In this document: positions 15,048-23,065 of the stretch, piece by piece
How positions within the stretch are numbered: the first letter of the stretch is position 1
How the letters are laid out: each line of letters starts with the position of its first letter
Assembly: GCA_024244685.1 (NCBI GenBank)
Contig: JAAEOJ010000137.1
Span: forward strand, 60,436-124,435
DNA: 64,000 nucleotides
Source of the DNA: Mycoplasma sp.
Lineage (GTDB): Bacteria > Bacillota_I > Bacilli_A > Mycoplasmatales > Metamycoplasmataceae
Reading direction: 5' to 3'
Notes under the pieces: model-generated
What the model was told of the DNA's origin: nothing
What the model saw: only the letters and a program-made list of their open reading frames with translations
Databases searched by the model: none
Program-made: the position numbers and the translations under genes

Positions 15048-15287
15048 TTATTTTTGGTTGTTTAAAAGATCTTTAAGGTTTCTTGTTTCTTTTTCTTGCC
15101 ATACAATATCACCACAAGCATCTTCGATTCTGATTAACATTTTTAAATCATAGCCATTTTCATTACAGTGATATTGTATTTCCGATAAGGCCTTGTCATC
15201 ACCTGTATATTCAGGATAAAAGGTGTATTTCCTCATTTTTAACTTGCCTTTATGCTTGTATATAGCTCTATATAATTGTTCTTCCAT
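15048..15287 (-). CDS. Hypothetical protein
   Basis: 79 residues. Beta-rich N-terminus with KMRKYTFYPEYTGDDKALSE; two Cys. The start ATG abuts the stop of the zinc-ribbon gene before it. No family recognised. Confidence 0.65.
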   Translation of the reverse strand: MEEQLYRAIYKHKGKLKMRKYTFYPEYTGDDKALSEIQYHCNENGYDLKMLIRIEDACGDIVWQEKETRNLKDLLNNQK

Positions 15288-15485
15288 TTACACATCCTTT
15301 TCTTTAAAGTTTTCTCCTCTCGACTCTCTTAAACTCCATTCTACATCGCAATAATCACATTTAAATATTGTTGGGGCGTTGGCTTCTAGGTAAACATTTT
15401 TACAACCGTCATAGTAATCCTCTATTCTCACATTCCCACCATATAATTCTTTTCCACAGTACTCACATGTAATTATTAGACTCAT
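15288..15485 (-). CDS. Small zinc-ribbon protein
   Basis: 65 residues with CEYCGKE and FKCDYCDVEW, a two-knuckle zinc ribbon. It is clearly paralogous to the middle part of the gene upstream (15501-16409), which has CECCGQE and TIFECDC at matching positions. Start ATG with AAAGGAGTCAAT. Confidence 0.7.
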   Translation of the reverse strand: MSLIITCEYCGKELYGGNVRIEDYYDGCKNVYLEANAPTIFKCDYCDVEWSLRESRGENFKEKDV

Positions 15486-15500
15486 ATTGACTCCTTTATT

Positions 15501-16409
15501 TTAATTTTTAATATAGTCTTCATCTTCTATTATCTTTCTAAAGTCCTCTATTTCATTAAGAATATCTTTCTTTTCCATACTCTGAAATCTAAGAAGAAAA
15601 ATATCATCCCTGCTAAGGGCATCTATAGATCTTCTATATCCTAATTCTATCATTTTAGGAATGCTTTCTTCCCCAACTACAACGGTAGCAAAATTGTCCC
15701 CGTGCCCACAACAACAGCTAGTTGTTCTTATCTTATTTGACCACAAAAACTTTATTTCCTTAAATATACATTCATCTATATATGCATCATATCCATCTTG
15801 GATCTTTATTTTGATTCTCCCCTCTATTTCTCCAAGCCCTCCATTTGTTTGTTTGCATGCTCTACAGGCCTTCATTCCTATCTCCTTTTTTTCTTCTTCT
15901 AATCTTTCACTGTCTTCTCTGCTTTCAAGCTTTTTCCCTCTTGACTCTCCATCGTAACAATCACATTCAAATATTGTTGGTGTGTCTTTTTCTAGGCAAT
16001 CATCTGTATTCCATAGTTCCTCTTCACAATACTCTTGCCCGCAACATTCACAATAAATTGTTAAATCCATATTTTTCTCCTCTCTTTTGTCTATTAAATG
16101 GCCCACAAAGAACGCTCCTATTAAAAAAAGAGTAACTATCACTGTAACAACAAGAGCCTTAATCTCATAATGAGGATCTTCTTTGCAATTACAAGTGTCT
16201 TCCTCCTCCTCGTCCTCACTTTGTAACTCTAATGCTTTATTTCGTACTTCTTCTATTGCTTCTTTGTCACCTTCAATTTCAAAAACACTTTGCAATAGAC
16301 CTTTATGTTCAACAAAACTTATATTGTAACCACACAGGCTCATCCTAGTCATAAACTTCCTAAAAAAGCCTCTCCACAAAACTCCAACAATAATTGTTTC
16401 ACTCTTCAC
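15501..16409 (-). CDS. Composite reading frame: membrane protein, zinc ribbon and Cys-rich protein in one frame
   Basis: 302 residues in one open frame but with three distinct parts. Residues 1-112 have an acidic linker and one membrane helix (about 84-104). Residues 114-178 are a paralog of the zinc-ribbon protein at 15288-15485. Residues 179-302 begin MKACRACKQTNGG and contain CCCGHGD. Internal ATGs at 16070 (after GAGGAGAAAAAT) and 15875 (after AAGGAGATAGGA) each have a good ribosome binding site, so separate products are likely. It could be an in-frame fusion of three formerly separate genes, or three nested starts. Confidence 0.55.
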   Translation of the reverse strand: MKSETIIVGVLWRGFFRKFMTRMSLCGYNISFVEHKGLLQSVFEIEGDKEAIEEVRNKALELQSEDEEEEDTCNCKEDPHYEIKALVVTVIVTLFLIGAFFVGHLIDKREEKNMDLTIYCECCGQEYCEEELWNTDDCLEKDTPTIFECDCYDGESRGKKLESREDSERLEEEKKEIGMKACRACKQTNGGLGEIEGRIKIKIQDGYDAYIDECIFKEIKFLWSNKIRTTSCCCGHGDNFATVVVGEESIPKMIELGYRRSIDALSRDDIFLLRFQSMEKKDILNEIEDFRKIIEDEDYIKN

Positions 16410-16581
16410 TTGTCAGTCCCTTCTTGTCATTCAAGCATTCCTCACATCGAAAGAGTGCAGAACTCAAGCCACACACATTCAACTCATAAAAGCTACATGT
16501 TGGAACTATATCTCTGCCACCTTCTAAATATCCACAATCAGGACTACAAAACAGCCCGTCAAATTTCTTTGCTTTGTTCAT
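16399..16581 (-). CDS. Small Cys-rich protein
   Basis: 60 residues with seven Cys (CSPDCGY, PTCSFYELNVC, FRCEECL), probably zinc-binding and related in style to the Cys4 proteins elsewhere. It overlaps the composite gene downstream by 11 bases. Function unknown. Confidence 0.6.
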   Translation of the reverse strand: MNKAKKFDGLFCSPDCGYLEGGRDIVPTCSFYELNVCGLSSALFRCEECLNDKKGLTSEE

Positions 16582-16622
16582 TGATACACTCTCTTATTTC
16601 TTTTTCTATTGTTTCGTGTGTT

Positions 16623-16901
16623 CTATAAAAAGCCTTTTAAAATAAACATTAGTCCCCAAAAAATAGCAATCATAACGCCAAAGGAGCAACCAAAGATAAG
16701 CAACTTCAAGACCTCTGCTTTACTTTTACCCAAATGCTCTAATTTATACGCCTCATCTTCTAATTGGAAAATTCTGTCGTCACATTCCAAGACAGACATG
16801 AAGTTTTCATGTGAAGAATCTTTATCGAAGCCCTCTCTAATTATAGGTCTGACTTCCTCTTTTAGTCTTTTTATTTCTTTTTTTAACTCTTGCTTGTCCA
16901 T
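16623..16901 (-). CDS. Coiled-coil protein with C-terminal membrane helix
   Basis: 92 residues. A charged helix (about 1-65) is followed by a hydrophobic segment (about 68-88). The protein at 24591-24845 has the same layout and similar opening (KKEIK.EI.RL..EV.P), so they are paralogs. A tail-anchored membrane protein of unknown role. Confidence 0.65.
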   Translation of the reverse strand: MDKQELKKEIKRLKEEVRPIIREGFDKDSSHENFMSVLECDDRIFQLEDEAYKLEHLGKSKAEVLKLLIFGCSFGVMIAIFWGLMFILKGFL

Positions 16902-16903
16902 GA

Positions 16904-17305
16904 TTACACCTCTCCTTTTATTTTATTGTATTCTCTCAACTCTTCCTCTGTTGCTTCAAAGATCTCTTTCATAAAATGCTGATACGAGATAATGTAATAT
17001 TTGCCATTTACTTTGACTATTTTTTCAGTGACATTATTGTAAACCTCATCTATCGAACTATATTCTTTAATTTCTTTCCCTTCAGATACACGAAAGGTCT
17101 TTTTACATTTTTTACAAGTCTCTGCATATACCCCTGTACTTTTACCTCCGAGACCCTTACAAACTAATCCTTCAAAAACAATCCCTTCACTTTTAAAGGA
17201 AAATCTTGGTGATGGCGGGGCTTTGCAGTAAGGCTTCTTTTTTAAGGCCTCCATATACTTCTCAATCTCTTTGTAATCAATATCTATTTGTCCTATAAAT
17301 CCCAT
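16904..17305 (-). CDS. Hypothetical protein with Cys pair
   Basis: 133 residues, first gene after the 17339-17367 promoter. A central FVCKGLGG...TCKKCKKTFRVSEGKE segment looks like a zinc ribbon. Start ATG with AAGGATAAAGAT. No family recognised. Confidence 0.7.
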   Translation of the reverse strand: MGFIGQIDIDYKEIEKYMEALKKKPYCKAPPSPRFSFKSEGIVFEGLVCKGLGGKSTGVYAETCKKCKKTFRVSEGKEIKEYSSIDEVYNNVTEKIVKVNGKYYIISYQHFMKEIFEATEEELREYNKIKGEV

Positions 17306-17338
17306 ATCTTTATCCTTTCTTTAGTCAATCTTTATCTC

Positions 17339-17367
17339 ACTATATCATAATAAATATTAAAAGTAAA
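17339..17367 (-). promoter_or_regulatory. Promoter of the TTTACT family
   Basis: -35 TTTACT with TTTTAATAT, 17-base spacer, -10 TATAGT. It precedes the 16904-17305 gene. Confidence 0.75.
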
Positions 17368-17374
17368 GCCTTAT

Positions 17375-17824
17375 TTATATTTTAATTTCTCTATATTCAT
17401 TAAGCTTGCTTCCACCTGTAGCTCTTCCAAAAGAAAGAGTATCTATTTTATACCCTCTTTTCATCCATTCACTTTTAATCTCTCTCAAAACAATCAAGAC
17501 ATTTTTAGTACCTAACTCTATCTGCTTTAATTTGGTTCTCTTTTTGCAGTAGCCACTCTGAGTTGTCTCCTGATCGACAAACCATTTTTCAGACTTTATT
17601 TTTCTAAATGGCAATTTCAATCTCTTAATTGCTCGTTGTTTTGTTTCTACATCTATAATCAAAACATTAGAAAAGTTTTTTATATATGTATACACTATAA
17701 TTATTATTTCATTTTTAATTACTAGATTTGTGTCTATTGATATTCTTGGCTCTTTAAGGTCTTTGTAGTAAGCCTGATACATTCTATGCTCTATTTTGAT
17801 TTTATGATCTGCTAATTTCAACAT
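17375..17824 (-). CDS. Hypothetical protein
   Basis: 149 residues, basic, beta-rich, no Cys motif apart from one Cys. The start ATG follows GGGGAGGTT. It lies just downstream of a terminator with no obvious promoter of its own, so expression may depend on read-through. No family recognised. Confidence 0.65.
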   Translation of the reverse strand: MLKLADHKIKIEHRMYQAYYKDLKEPRISIDTNLVIKNEIIIIVYTYIKNFSNVLIIDVETKQRAIKRLKLPFRKIKSEKWFVDQETTQSGYCKKRTKLKQIELGTKNVLIVLREIKSEWMKRGYKIDTLSFGRATGGSKLNEYREIKI

Positions 17825-17838
17825 AACCTCCCCTCATC

Positions 17839-17864
17839 AAAAAAATGGGCCGTTAAGCCCATTT
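17839..17864 (-). terminator. Rho-independent terminator
   Basis: The stem AAATGGGC/GCCCATTT with a six-base loop is followed by TTTT on the minus strand, immediately after the nuclease stop codon. Confidence 0.8.
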
Positions 17865-18485
17865 CTAAATCGTTCTAATACCTTTTCTCCAATCCCAAGG
17901 TGCAATCCAATCAGCAACACTCCACAAACCTCTATCCCATGACTTAGCTGCATCCTGTTTAAGGATATAACTTGATTTTTCAGGCTCCTGGAGATATTGT
18001 ACATAAGCATGTGAAAGACCTTTATTTAATAGCCTCTCATTAAGAATTGCTGTTGAAGGTAAGTATGGGTCTATATTTGTCCATCTCACACTTCTAATTA
18101 TTGCAATTACTCTGCCATACTTATCTTTTTTTGTAATTATCTCAACAGAAACCTCTTTGGAATCCTTGAATACTAGTTCAACATACTCTTTCGCCTCTTG
18201 TCCGAAAGGCTGATCTAGTTCAGGACAATCAATACCATACAATCTGATTGTTACATCTGTTGTTGGATCGCTGTCATAGTTCACAATAATAGTGTCACCA
18301 TCAATAACTCTTTTTACAGCAGCATCAATTAAGTCCCCTTCTTTTATTTCTTTCCTTGGCTCTTCTACTGCTTTTGTTGGCTTGGGCTTTTCTCTTGCCT
18401 TATTCCATTCTTCTTCTGTTAACATCTCGAACGAACTACATGAAAGTAGTGCTCCTAATAATAGCGCCAATAAAATCTTCTTCAT
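17865..18485 (-). CDS. Secreted/lipoprotein thermonuclease (SNase family), copy 1
   Basis: About 206 residues from ATG 18485 (TTAGGAGTTTTT upstream). The N-terminus is a lipoprotein signal (KKILLALLLGALLSCSS, lipobox Cys about 17). The SNase fold follows with VIDGDTI, IRLYGIDCPELDQPFGQEAKEY and KKDKYGRVIAII, containing the Asp, Arg, Glu and Arg expected in the active site. SNases cut DNA and RNA with calcium. Membrane-anchored on the outside, it could degrade extracellular DNA or competing phage DNA. A second such gene lies at 40704-41186. It is followed by a terminator. Confidence 0.85.
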   Translation of the reverse strand: MKKILLALLLGALLSCSSFEMLTEEEWNKAREKPKPTKAVEEPRKEIKEGDLIDAAVKRVIDGDTIIVNYDSDPTTDVTIRLYGIDCPELDQPFGQEAKEYVELVFKDSKEVSVEIITKKDKYGRVIAIIRSVRWTNIDPYLPSTAILNERLLNKGLSHAYVQYLQEPEKSSYILKQDAAKSWDRGLWSVADWIAPWDWRKGIRTI

Positions 18486-18540
18486 AAAAACTCCTAATTC
18501 TTTTTTATTTTTAATGCATTTAATATGCATTTTCTTTTTT

Positions 18541-19482
18541 TTAATCATCTCCTTGACATCCTGTAGAGATTGTTTTATCTATATCTTCACAAAAAGCAGA
18601 AGAAATATCTCTTATTGCTAAGTTATTCTCATGTCTTCTCCCTATATTGCAATTATTGCTTTCTTCTTCTCTAAGCTTCTCACGTCTTCTACATAACTTT
18701 AAATTCACTCTTTCAATATTTTCTTCATACTTTTCTATAGCTTTTTCTAGTCTGTCTATTTGATTCTGTAGTTCCTCTTTTTCATAATCCTTTTTGACAG
18801 CCTCTAATTTTGATATAACCTCCATTGATTCTTTAAATGGGGTATCTTTATTCTCTTCCTCTATTGTCTTTATGGGCCTTGTGGTTATTCTTTTCAGTGC
18901 CTCGTCAATTTTTCCATCAAAATGAAAAGACTTTCTATAAGCTTGCTCTATGTCGCTCAAAGCACTCTCTAGCTCTTTTACCCTTACTGCTAAGCATCTG
19001 TTCTTTTCTTTTAAAACATCTTGTGTGTCGGTCGTTGCTTTCCGCTCAGAACATCGACAAGGGGTCTCTGACTGCGTTCTAGCTTCTTTTAATGTATCTT
19101 CCCAATCTGTTATAATTACTCTGTTTTCGGGGCGCTGCTCTCTATTCCATTTATCAAAAGCTATATAGTCGTCCTCTCCGTCTTCTACCCATAAAAGCCC
19201 ATCTTTATCAATAAAGACAGTAGGCCTAAAACTATCAGACAAATCAGAGGAAATGCCTATGAATATAAACTCCTGTAATGTCATTCTTTGTGGGCCTGTA
19301 TGCCAACCTTCTTTGGGTAGGTCTTCAAAGGTGTATTCTTCTGGTCTCTCTTTTTTGATAAAGCTATTTTTTATTTTGCTATACCACCATTCATCATTAT
19401 CATTCCACACACCTTTTTTGCCATACTCTTCGAGTGTTTGGTTCATTATCTTTGTTGCTGCTTCTTCAAAACTTAATTTCAT
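18541..19482 (-). CDS. Hypothetical protein with long coiled coil
   Basis: 313 residues. The first 130 residues are globular with several Trp (WHTGPQRMTLQEF), then a Cys pair (CRCSE) and a long charged coiled coil from about 150 to 275. It starts at ATG 19482 with AAAGGATTAAAGA. No recognised family. Confidence 0.7.
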   Translation of the reverse strand: MKLSFEEAATKIMNQTLEEYGKKGVWNDNDEWWYSKIKNSFIKKERPEEYTFEDLPKEGWHTGPQRMTLQEFIFIGISSDLSDSFRPTVFIDKDGLLWVEDGEDDYIAFDKWNREQRPENRVIITDWEDTLKEARTQSETPCRCSERKATTDTQDVLKEKNRCLAVRVKELESALSDIEQAYRKSFHFDGKIDEALKRITTRPIKTIEEENKDTPFKESMEVISKLEAVKKDYEKEELQNQIDRLEKAIEKYEENIERVNLKLCRRREKLREEESNNCNIGRRHENNLAIRDISSAFCEDIDKTISTGCQGDD

Positions 19483-19714
19483 TCTTTAATCCTTTCTTTA
19501 TATATAGCACATACCTATTGCTGTAATCCTCTGAATTGCCACATATTCTCCATTTTACAGAACCATGGCAATCAAAAGAATTGTCATATACACATCCATA
19601 ACAAGAACCCATTTTTCCCTCTACAACTTCTATATCACAACCATTCATAGGATCAACAAATATTTCTCCTATCTTCCTCTTTTTCGCTCTAATGTCATAC
19701 GGGCTTTCTCTCAT
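19466..19714 (-). CDS. Small Cys4 protein of the C-x2-C family
   Basis: 82 residues. GSCYGCVYDN, then C and C (DCHG, RICGN), followed by SNRYVLYIKK. It shares the arrangement of the 11392, 29523 and 56722 proteins. Overlaps its neighbours at both ends by about 20 bases. Likely zinc-binding; role unknown. Confidence 0.65.
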   Translation of the reverse strand: MRESPYDIRAKKRKIGEIFVDPMNGCDIEVVEGKMGSCYGCVYDNSFDCHGSVKWRICGNSEDYSNRYVLYIKKGLKNEIKF

Positions 19715-19907
19715 CTTTATTTCCCTTTGTTTTTGATAATTTCATGATGTCACAACTACGATACCAAGTTCCGTTTAATAGGGCTATTGATTTCCTTACT
19801 TCTTCTATTTTACCCTCTCTCAATAGGTGAGATGCTCCAAACAGAATCTTTGCTACATATACAACCCTATCTCCTACTTTTAATTCGTTGCCTTTAAAAT
19901 CTTTCAC
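19695..19907 (-). CDS. Small SH3-like (KVGDRVVYV) protein
   Basis: 70 residues starting MKDFKGNELKVGDRVVYVAK, a short beta-barrel pattern common in small phage proteins and echoed in the 59160-60362 genes here. Function unknown, possibly nucleic-acid or partner binding. It overlaps both neighbours. Confidence 0.65.
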   Translation of the reverse strand: MKDFKGNELKVGDRVVYVAKILFGASHLLREGKIEEVRKSIALLNGTWYRSCDIMKLSKTKGNKDERKPV

Positions 19908-20086
19908 TCAGCCTCCCACACAACCCTTTTTGTCTCTAATTCAACTACTCTTGACAATTCTCTTGAGATTGAACTGAAATAATCAACAACTTCTTTGAGT
20001 GGTGTGTCATCTTTAAACCCTTTATAGTGGGCTTTCTCACTAAAAGCCGTTCTTTCTGTTTTGTCTATTCCTGCTAAAACCTTCAT
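19904..20086 (-). CDS. Small hypothetical protein
   Basis: 60 residues with GGAGAATAGAG before its ATG. It ends in a 4-base overlap with the SH3-like gene. Helical C-terminus. No family recognised. Confidence 0.55.
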   Translation of the reverse strand: MKVLAGIDKTERTAFSEKAHYKGFKDDTPLKEVVDYFSSISRELSRVVELETKRVVWEAE

Positions 20087-20127
20087 CTCTATTCTCCTTT
20101 TTAATATTTTTATTTACTCTGATTGTC

Positions 20128-20214
20128 TTATACAAACTTAACAAATAAACAAACTGCAACTGCAATAACTACAAACATAGCTAAACATAATAATTTAATT
20201 CTTGGGTCTATCAT
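20128..20214 (-). CDS. 28-residue membrane peptide
   Basis: A short frame (MIDPRIKLLCLAMFVVIAVA...) forming a single hydrophobic helix, with GAGGAGTAAAAAA before its ATG, right behind the stop of the previous gene. The strong ribosome binding site supports translation; no function known. Confidence 0.45.
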   Translation of the reverse strand: MIDPRIKLLCLAMFVVIAVAVCLFVKFV

Positions 20215-20218
20215 TTTT

Positions 20219-20491
20219 TTACTCCTCATCTATAGGGTCAAAGCGCATTATGTATCGTGAGTCGCAATCGTGCTCTCTCTCATAATTCCATCCAATAAAA
20301 GTTACTTCCCATCCTGCCTCTTTCATTAGCCCTATGACTATCTCTTCATTGTCTGCTAAATGTTTATCAATCTCAAAAGCATAATCGCCAAAAGATTCAA
20401 ATAACAAGCTCAATTCAGAAAGTCTCCTGAGACAATATTCTTTTTTGTTTTCATATTCTCCTACCTCTTCAGGTCTTAATATTCTATTCAT
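20219..20491 (-). CDS. Hypothetical protein
   Basis: 90 residues, acidic, with a C-terminal IGWNYEREHDCDSRYIMRFDP segment. It is coupled to the gene before it (2-base gap; ribosome binding site GGAG in that gene's end). No family recognised. Confidence 0.65.
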   Translation of the reverse strand: MNRILRPEEVGEYENKKEYCLRRLSELSLLFESFGDYAFEIDKHLADNEEIVIGLMKEAGWEVTFIGWNYEREHDCDSRYIMRFDPIDEE

Positions 20492-20493
20492 CT

Positions 20494-20703
20494 CTACTCC
20501 TTTATCACAATATAATTAGTCCCTAAATATTCATTCATCTCTTGCTCATCATATTCATTGTCATCTCTATCTCTTCCGCCCGTGTAATATTCAACAAAGA
20601 TGAGCTCTTTTGAGTTGTCATTGTAACATCCATACCTCACTCCCCAAGCAAAATGTTTAGTTAAAAATTTATATATAGTGATAGGCTCTTTCTTTTTTGT
20701 CAT
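20494..20703 (-). CDS. Small hypothetical protein
   Basis: 69 residues, Tyr- and Asp-rich C-terminal half. The start ATG follows AGGGAGAACAAG. No family recognised. Confidence 0.6.
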   Translation of the reverse strand: MTKKKEPITIYKFLTKHFAWGVRYGCYNDNSKELIFVEYYTGGRDRDDNEYDEQEMNEYLGTNYIVIKE

Positions 20704-20727
20704 TGTCTTGTTCTCCCTTATTGCTTT

Positions 20728-21048
20728 CTAACTATTCTTATATAACATAAAAGTATTAAATAACTGATATATAAAGTCATCACTTGCATCATTTAGCGCT
20801 TCAGGTTCATTGCAAAAAGGGTACATCTTTACAAGCTTTTTTCTAGCCACAACCATCTCTTGTAATACTTGACTTTTAGGAACTTGCCTTATTGAAAACC
20901 TTACTTTTGCAGCATCCCAGCCCAACTTTAAATCTAACTGCTTTTGTGCCTGCTTCTTTGTGACTGTTCTAATGTTTGTTATCCATTTCTTGCTTATCTC
21001 CGAATAAACACCAAAGTAATTAGTATATTTTATGTTTTCGTTATTCAC
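20728..21048 (-). CDS. Hypothetical protein
   Basis: About 106 residues from GTG 21048, chosen because GAAGGAGAAGCAA precedes it, giving an 8-base overlap with the upstream gene; the frame also has an ATG at 21069. Basic, helical; no motif recognised. Confidence 0.6.
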   Translation of the reverse strand: MNNENIKYTNYFGVYSEISKKWITNIRTVTKKQAQKQLDLKLGWDAAKVRFSIRQVPKSQVLQEMVVARKKLVKMYPFCNEPEALNDASDDFIYQLFNTFMLYKNS

Positions 21049-21346
21049 TTGCTTCTCCTTCAACATCAAACAAGTCGCCTATCTGCTCTATAGAAACTAA
21101 CTCTACATGCTTAATATCATAACTTTTCCCTACTGACTTGTTTTGTTTGATGGCCTCTTCTAAAATCTTTGGGATTCTTTTTTTTCCTGTTGTTAAGATC
21201 GTTTCTTGTGGCTCTCCTTTTTCAACAACAAATACAACCCTATATTCTTTTGGGTTAATATAATAAGACTGCCCTAGCCACATAGAAAAAGAAACACCAA
21301 AAGCTATCACTATTACTGCTAAACACAAACCTACTGCATCATCCAT
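21041..21346 (-). CDS. Single-pass membrane protein
   Basis: 101 residues. One hydrophobic helix near the N-terminus (about 5-26), followed by a soluble domain with YRVVFVVEKGEPQETILTTG. It overlaps the upstream stop by one base. Function unknown. Confidence 0.65.
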   Translation of the reverse strand: MDDAVGLCLAVIVIAFGVSFSMWLGQSYYINPKEYRVVFVVEKGEPQETILTTGKKRIPKILEEAIKQNKSVGKSYDIKHVELVSIEQIGDLFDVEGEASE

Positions 21347-21681
21347 TATCTACTCCTTCTTTTTATAAACTTAGCCTCTTCTATGAGAGCCCTATTCAAT
21401 AAATCAGTTAATTCTGCTTCTCTTAATCTTTCTCCTGCAAGCCTTGCCTTTTCATTTATATCTTTTCTCACTCCTTTTCTGGCCTTCCTATGAACATATT
21501 TAATGTGAGCCTTCAGCTTATCTTCTGTTTCGAAGTGTTCTTGTATTTCTTTTAGTTCATCTTTATTGAAATACTTACAAATATCATAGAGGCCATAAAA
21601 AACAACTAATTCTTGACTAGCTAACTCTTTTGCGTACTGAAACAATAGATTATCATATTTCTTTATTGTTGAGCTAATCAT
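21346..21681 (-). CDS. Hypothetical helical protein
   Basis: 111 residues, highly helical and basic in the second half (YVHRKARKGVRKDINEKARLAGERLRE). Overlaps the upstream membrane protein by 8 bases. No family recognised. Confidence 0.65.
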   Translation of the reverse strand: MISSTIKKYDNLLFQYAKELASQELVVFYGLYDICKYFNKDELKEIQEHFETEDKLKAHIKYVHRKARKGVRKDINEKARLAGERLREAELTDLLNRALIEEAKFIKRRSR

Positions 21682-21886
21682 TCAAGTCCTTTTTCAGTTC
21701 TTCAATAATGCCACAAACATATTTCTTTATAACAAAAATATTAGTCACAAAAAAGAGAACCCCATATGCAGCGGTCTTTCCTTTGCTCTCATTTATGGCA
21801 AACACAATAAAAGCGATGTAAAAAACAGAAAATACAAGAACTAAGCCACAAACAATTATATCTACAATTAAATTTTTAATATTCAT
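21674..21886 (-). CDS. Small two-helix membrane protein
   Basis: 70 residues with two hydrophobic segments (about 8-28 and 36-55). A perfect palindrome CTACTTAAGTAG lies in the leader about 20 bases before the ATG (AAGGAGTTTATT). Function unknown. Confidence 0.6.
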   Translation of the reverse strand: MNIKNLIVDIIVCGLVLVFSVFYIAFIVFAINESKGKTAAYGVLFFVTNIFVIKKYVCGIIEELKKDLND

Positions 21887-21909
21887 AATAAACTCCTTAG
21901 ATTATTTTA

Positions 21910-21924
21910 ACTACTTAAGTAGCC
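21910..21924 (-). promoter_or_regulatory. Leader palindrome
   Basis: The exact palindrome CTACTTAAGTAG sits upstream of the 21674-21886 ribosome binding site, as in other leaders. No promoter of the TTTACT family precedes it, so here it lies inside an operon. That argues for an RNA role. Confidence 0.45.
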
Positions 21925-21927
21925 TTC

Positions 21928-22200
21928 TTACTCTTTCATTCCTAACGCCAACCTCATTTCAAGTTGAACATCTCTTTTTCCTTTTTTGAGCGCTTGACAA
22001 TATGTTTGTTCAATTGCATATTTGACAAAACAAGACTCATCAATATGTGAGAAGTCAACAAAGACGGCCCCTCCTCCCCCGCAAATGTCTCCTTTTATGA
22101 GAACAGCATCATCTTCCAGTCCGATGACAGTAAAACCCAAAGACTCTAATCCTGTGCGTCTTCTAGTCATTTCTTCTTTGCTTCTTTCAGTAAATCTCAT
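21928..22200 (-). CDS. Hypothetical protein
   Basis: 90 residues. VIGLEDDAVLIKGDICGGGGAVFVDFSHID is a beta-rich centre with a Gly run. The start ATG follows AAAGGATAAGGAATAGGC. Function unknown. Confidence 0.65.
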   Translation of the reverse strand: MRFTERSKEEMTRRRTGLESLGFTVIGLEDDAVLIKGDICGGGGAVFVDFSHIDESCFVKYAIEQTYCQALKKGKRDVQLEMRLALGMKE

Positions 22201-22274
22201 GCCTATTCCTTATCCTTTCTCTCAATGATAAGCCCAACAACCGCAATAGTAGAATTAAAACAAACGCCAATGCT

Positions 22275-22451
22275 TTAAATTACAATGAATGGAATGGCAT
22301 TCATCAGGATGTCTATTTTTTGTAAGGCCGTTTCTGCCTCTTCAACATTGAAATGCAACCCATATATAGTAAAAACCAAACACACAGTAATAAAAATAAC
22401 TAAAAGTAAAGATGGGAAAGCTGCTGGCCCGTATTTTTTGTTCTTGTTCAT
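22275..22451 (-). CDS. Small membrane protein
   Basis: 58 residues, read in the gap after the 22499-22527 promoter. A long hydrophobic helix (about 12-32) and a hydrophobic C-terminus. The ribosome binding site is TTTTTAAGGAG. No family recognised. Confidence 0.55.
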   Translation of the reverse strand: MNKNKKYGPAAFPSLLLVIFITVCLVFTIYGLHFNVEEAETALQKIDILMNAIPFIVI

Positions 22452-22471
22452 ATTATCTCCTTAAAAATTGT

Positions 22472-22492
22472 TTTAGCTACTCAAGCAACTAT
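22472..22492 (-). promoter_or_regulatory. Leader hairpin (GTTGCTTGAGTAGC type)
   Basis: A near-palindrome in the 22275-22451 leader, closely matching the ones before 23272 and 41186. Confidence 0.45.
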
Positions 22493-22498
22493 AATTAC

Positions 22499-22527
22499 AT
22501 AATAACACATAACACATTAAAAGTAAA
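22499..22527 (-). promoter_or_regulatory. Promoter of the TTTACT family
   Basis: -35 TTTACT with TTTTAAT, 17-base spacer, -10 TATTAT. It precedes the small membrane protein gene at 22275-22451. Confidence 0.75.
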
Positions 22528-22534
22528 GTTTTAT

Positions 22535-23026
22535 TTATAAGTTTCTCTCTAAGACATCTTCAGCATCACCATATAATCTTTCTTCTGTTTCTAGCTGACA
22601 ATCATCACAAGTATCAACAAACAAACTATAGCCTTCTGCGTCTAGTTCACAACCACATATTAGGCAGGCCCTATTAGCCTGTGATATATCCTCTTTTGTC
22701 TCTACTAGGCCTTCCTTGCTTTCTAAAATAAACAAAACAAAATCATATATAGTTTTGTTTATTTTGAGCTCTAAGTAGGTGTGTTCTTTGCTCTCTATGA
22801 AATATATTTTCTTTTCTGTATAGTAGTCTTTTGATGTTGTTGGAAAACAATTTTCTTTCACTAGAGATTCAATACAGTCAACAATACTTTTTGTTACAAC
22901 ATTTGTTGTAGTTGGATCTACATACCTCAATTCGTGAGTATCAAGATGTTTAATGTCTCTTCCTATTTCAAAAGGCTTTTTCCCTTTCTTTTTCATATAT
23001 TCTTTGTATTCACTTAATATTTTCAT
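22535..23026 (-). CDS. Protein with C-terminal zinc ribbon
   Basis: 163 residues. Near the C-terminus CLICGCELDAEGYSLFVDTC, then DDC, forms a zinc-ribbon-like site. The N-terminal half is mixed. A hairpin leader and TTTTAAGGAG precede ATG 23026. No specific family recognised. Confidence 0.7.
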   Translation of the reverse strand: MKILSEYKEYMKKKGKKPFEIGRDIKHLDTHELRYVDPTTTNVVTKSIVDCIESLVKENCFPTTSKDYYTEKKIYFIESKEHTYLELKINKTIYDFVLFILESKEGLVETKEDISQANRACLICGCELDAEGYSLFVDTCDDCQLETEERLYGDAEDVLERNL

Positions 23027-23040
23027 ATAAACTCCTTAAA

Positions 23041-23060
23041 ATTATTATCTAAGCTGCTCA
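23041..23060 (-). promoter_or_regulatory. Leader hairpin (GTTGCTTGAGCAGC type)
   Basis: AGTTGCTTGAGCAGCT can form a stem of about seven pairs before the 22535-23026 ribosome binding site. Confidence 0.45.
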
Positions 23061-23065
23061 AGCAA

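Noticed and set aside
22201..22274. Another small gene
   Set aside because: Reading both strands gives no frame with a ribosome binding site; it is probably leader for the 21928-22200 gene.
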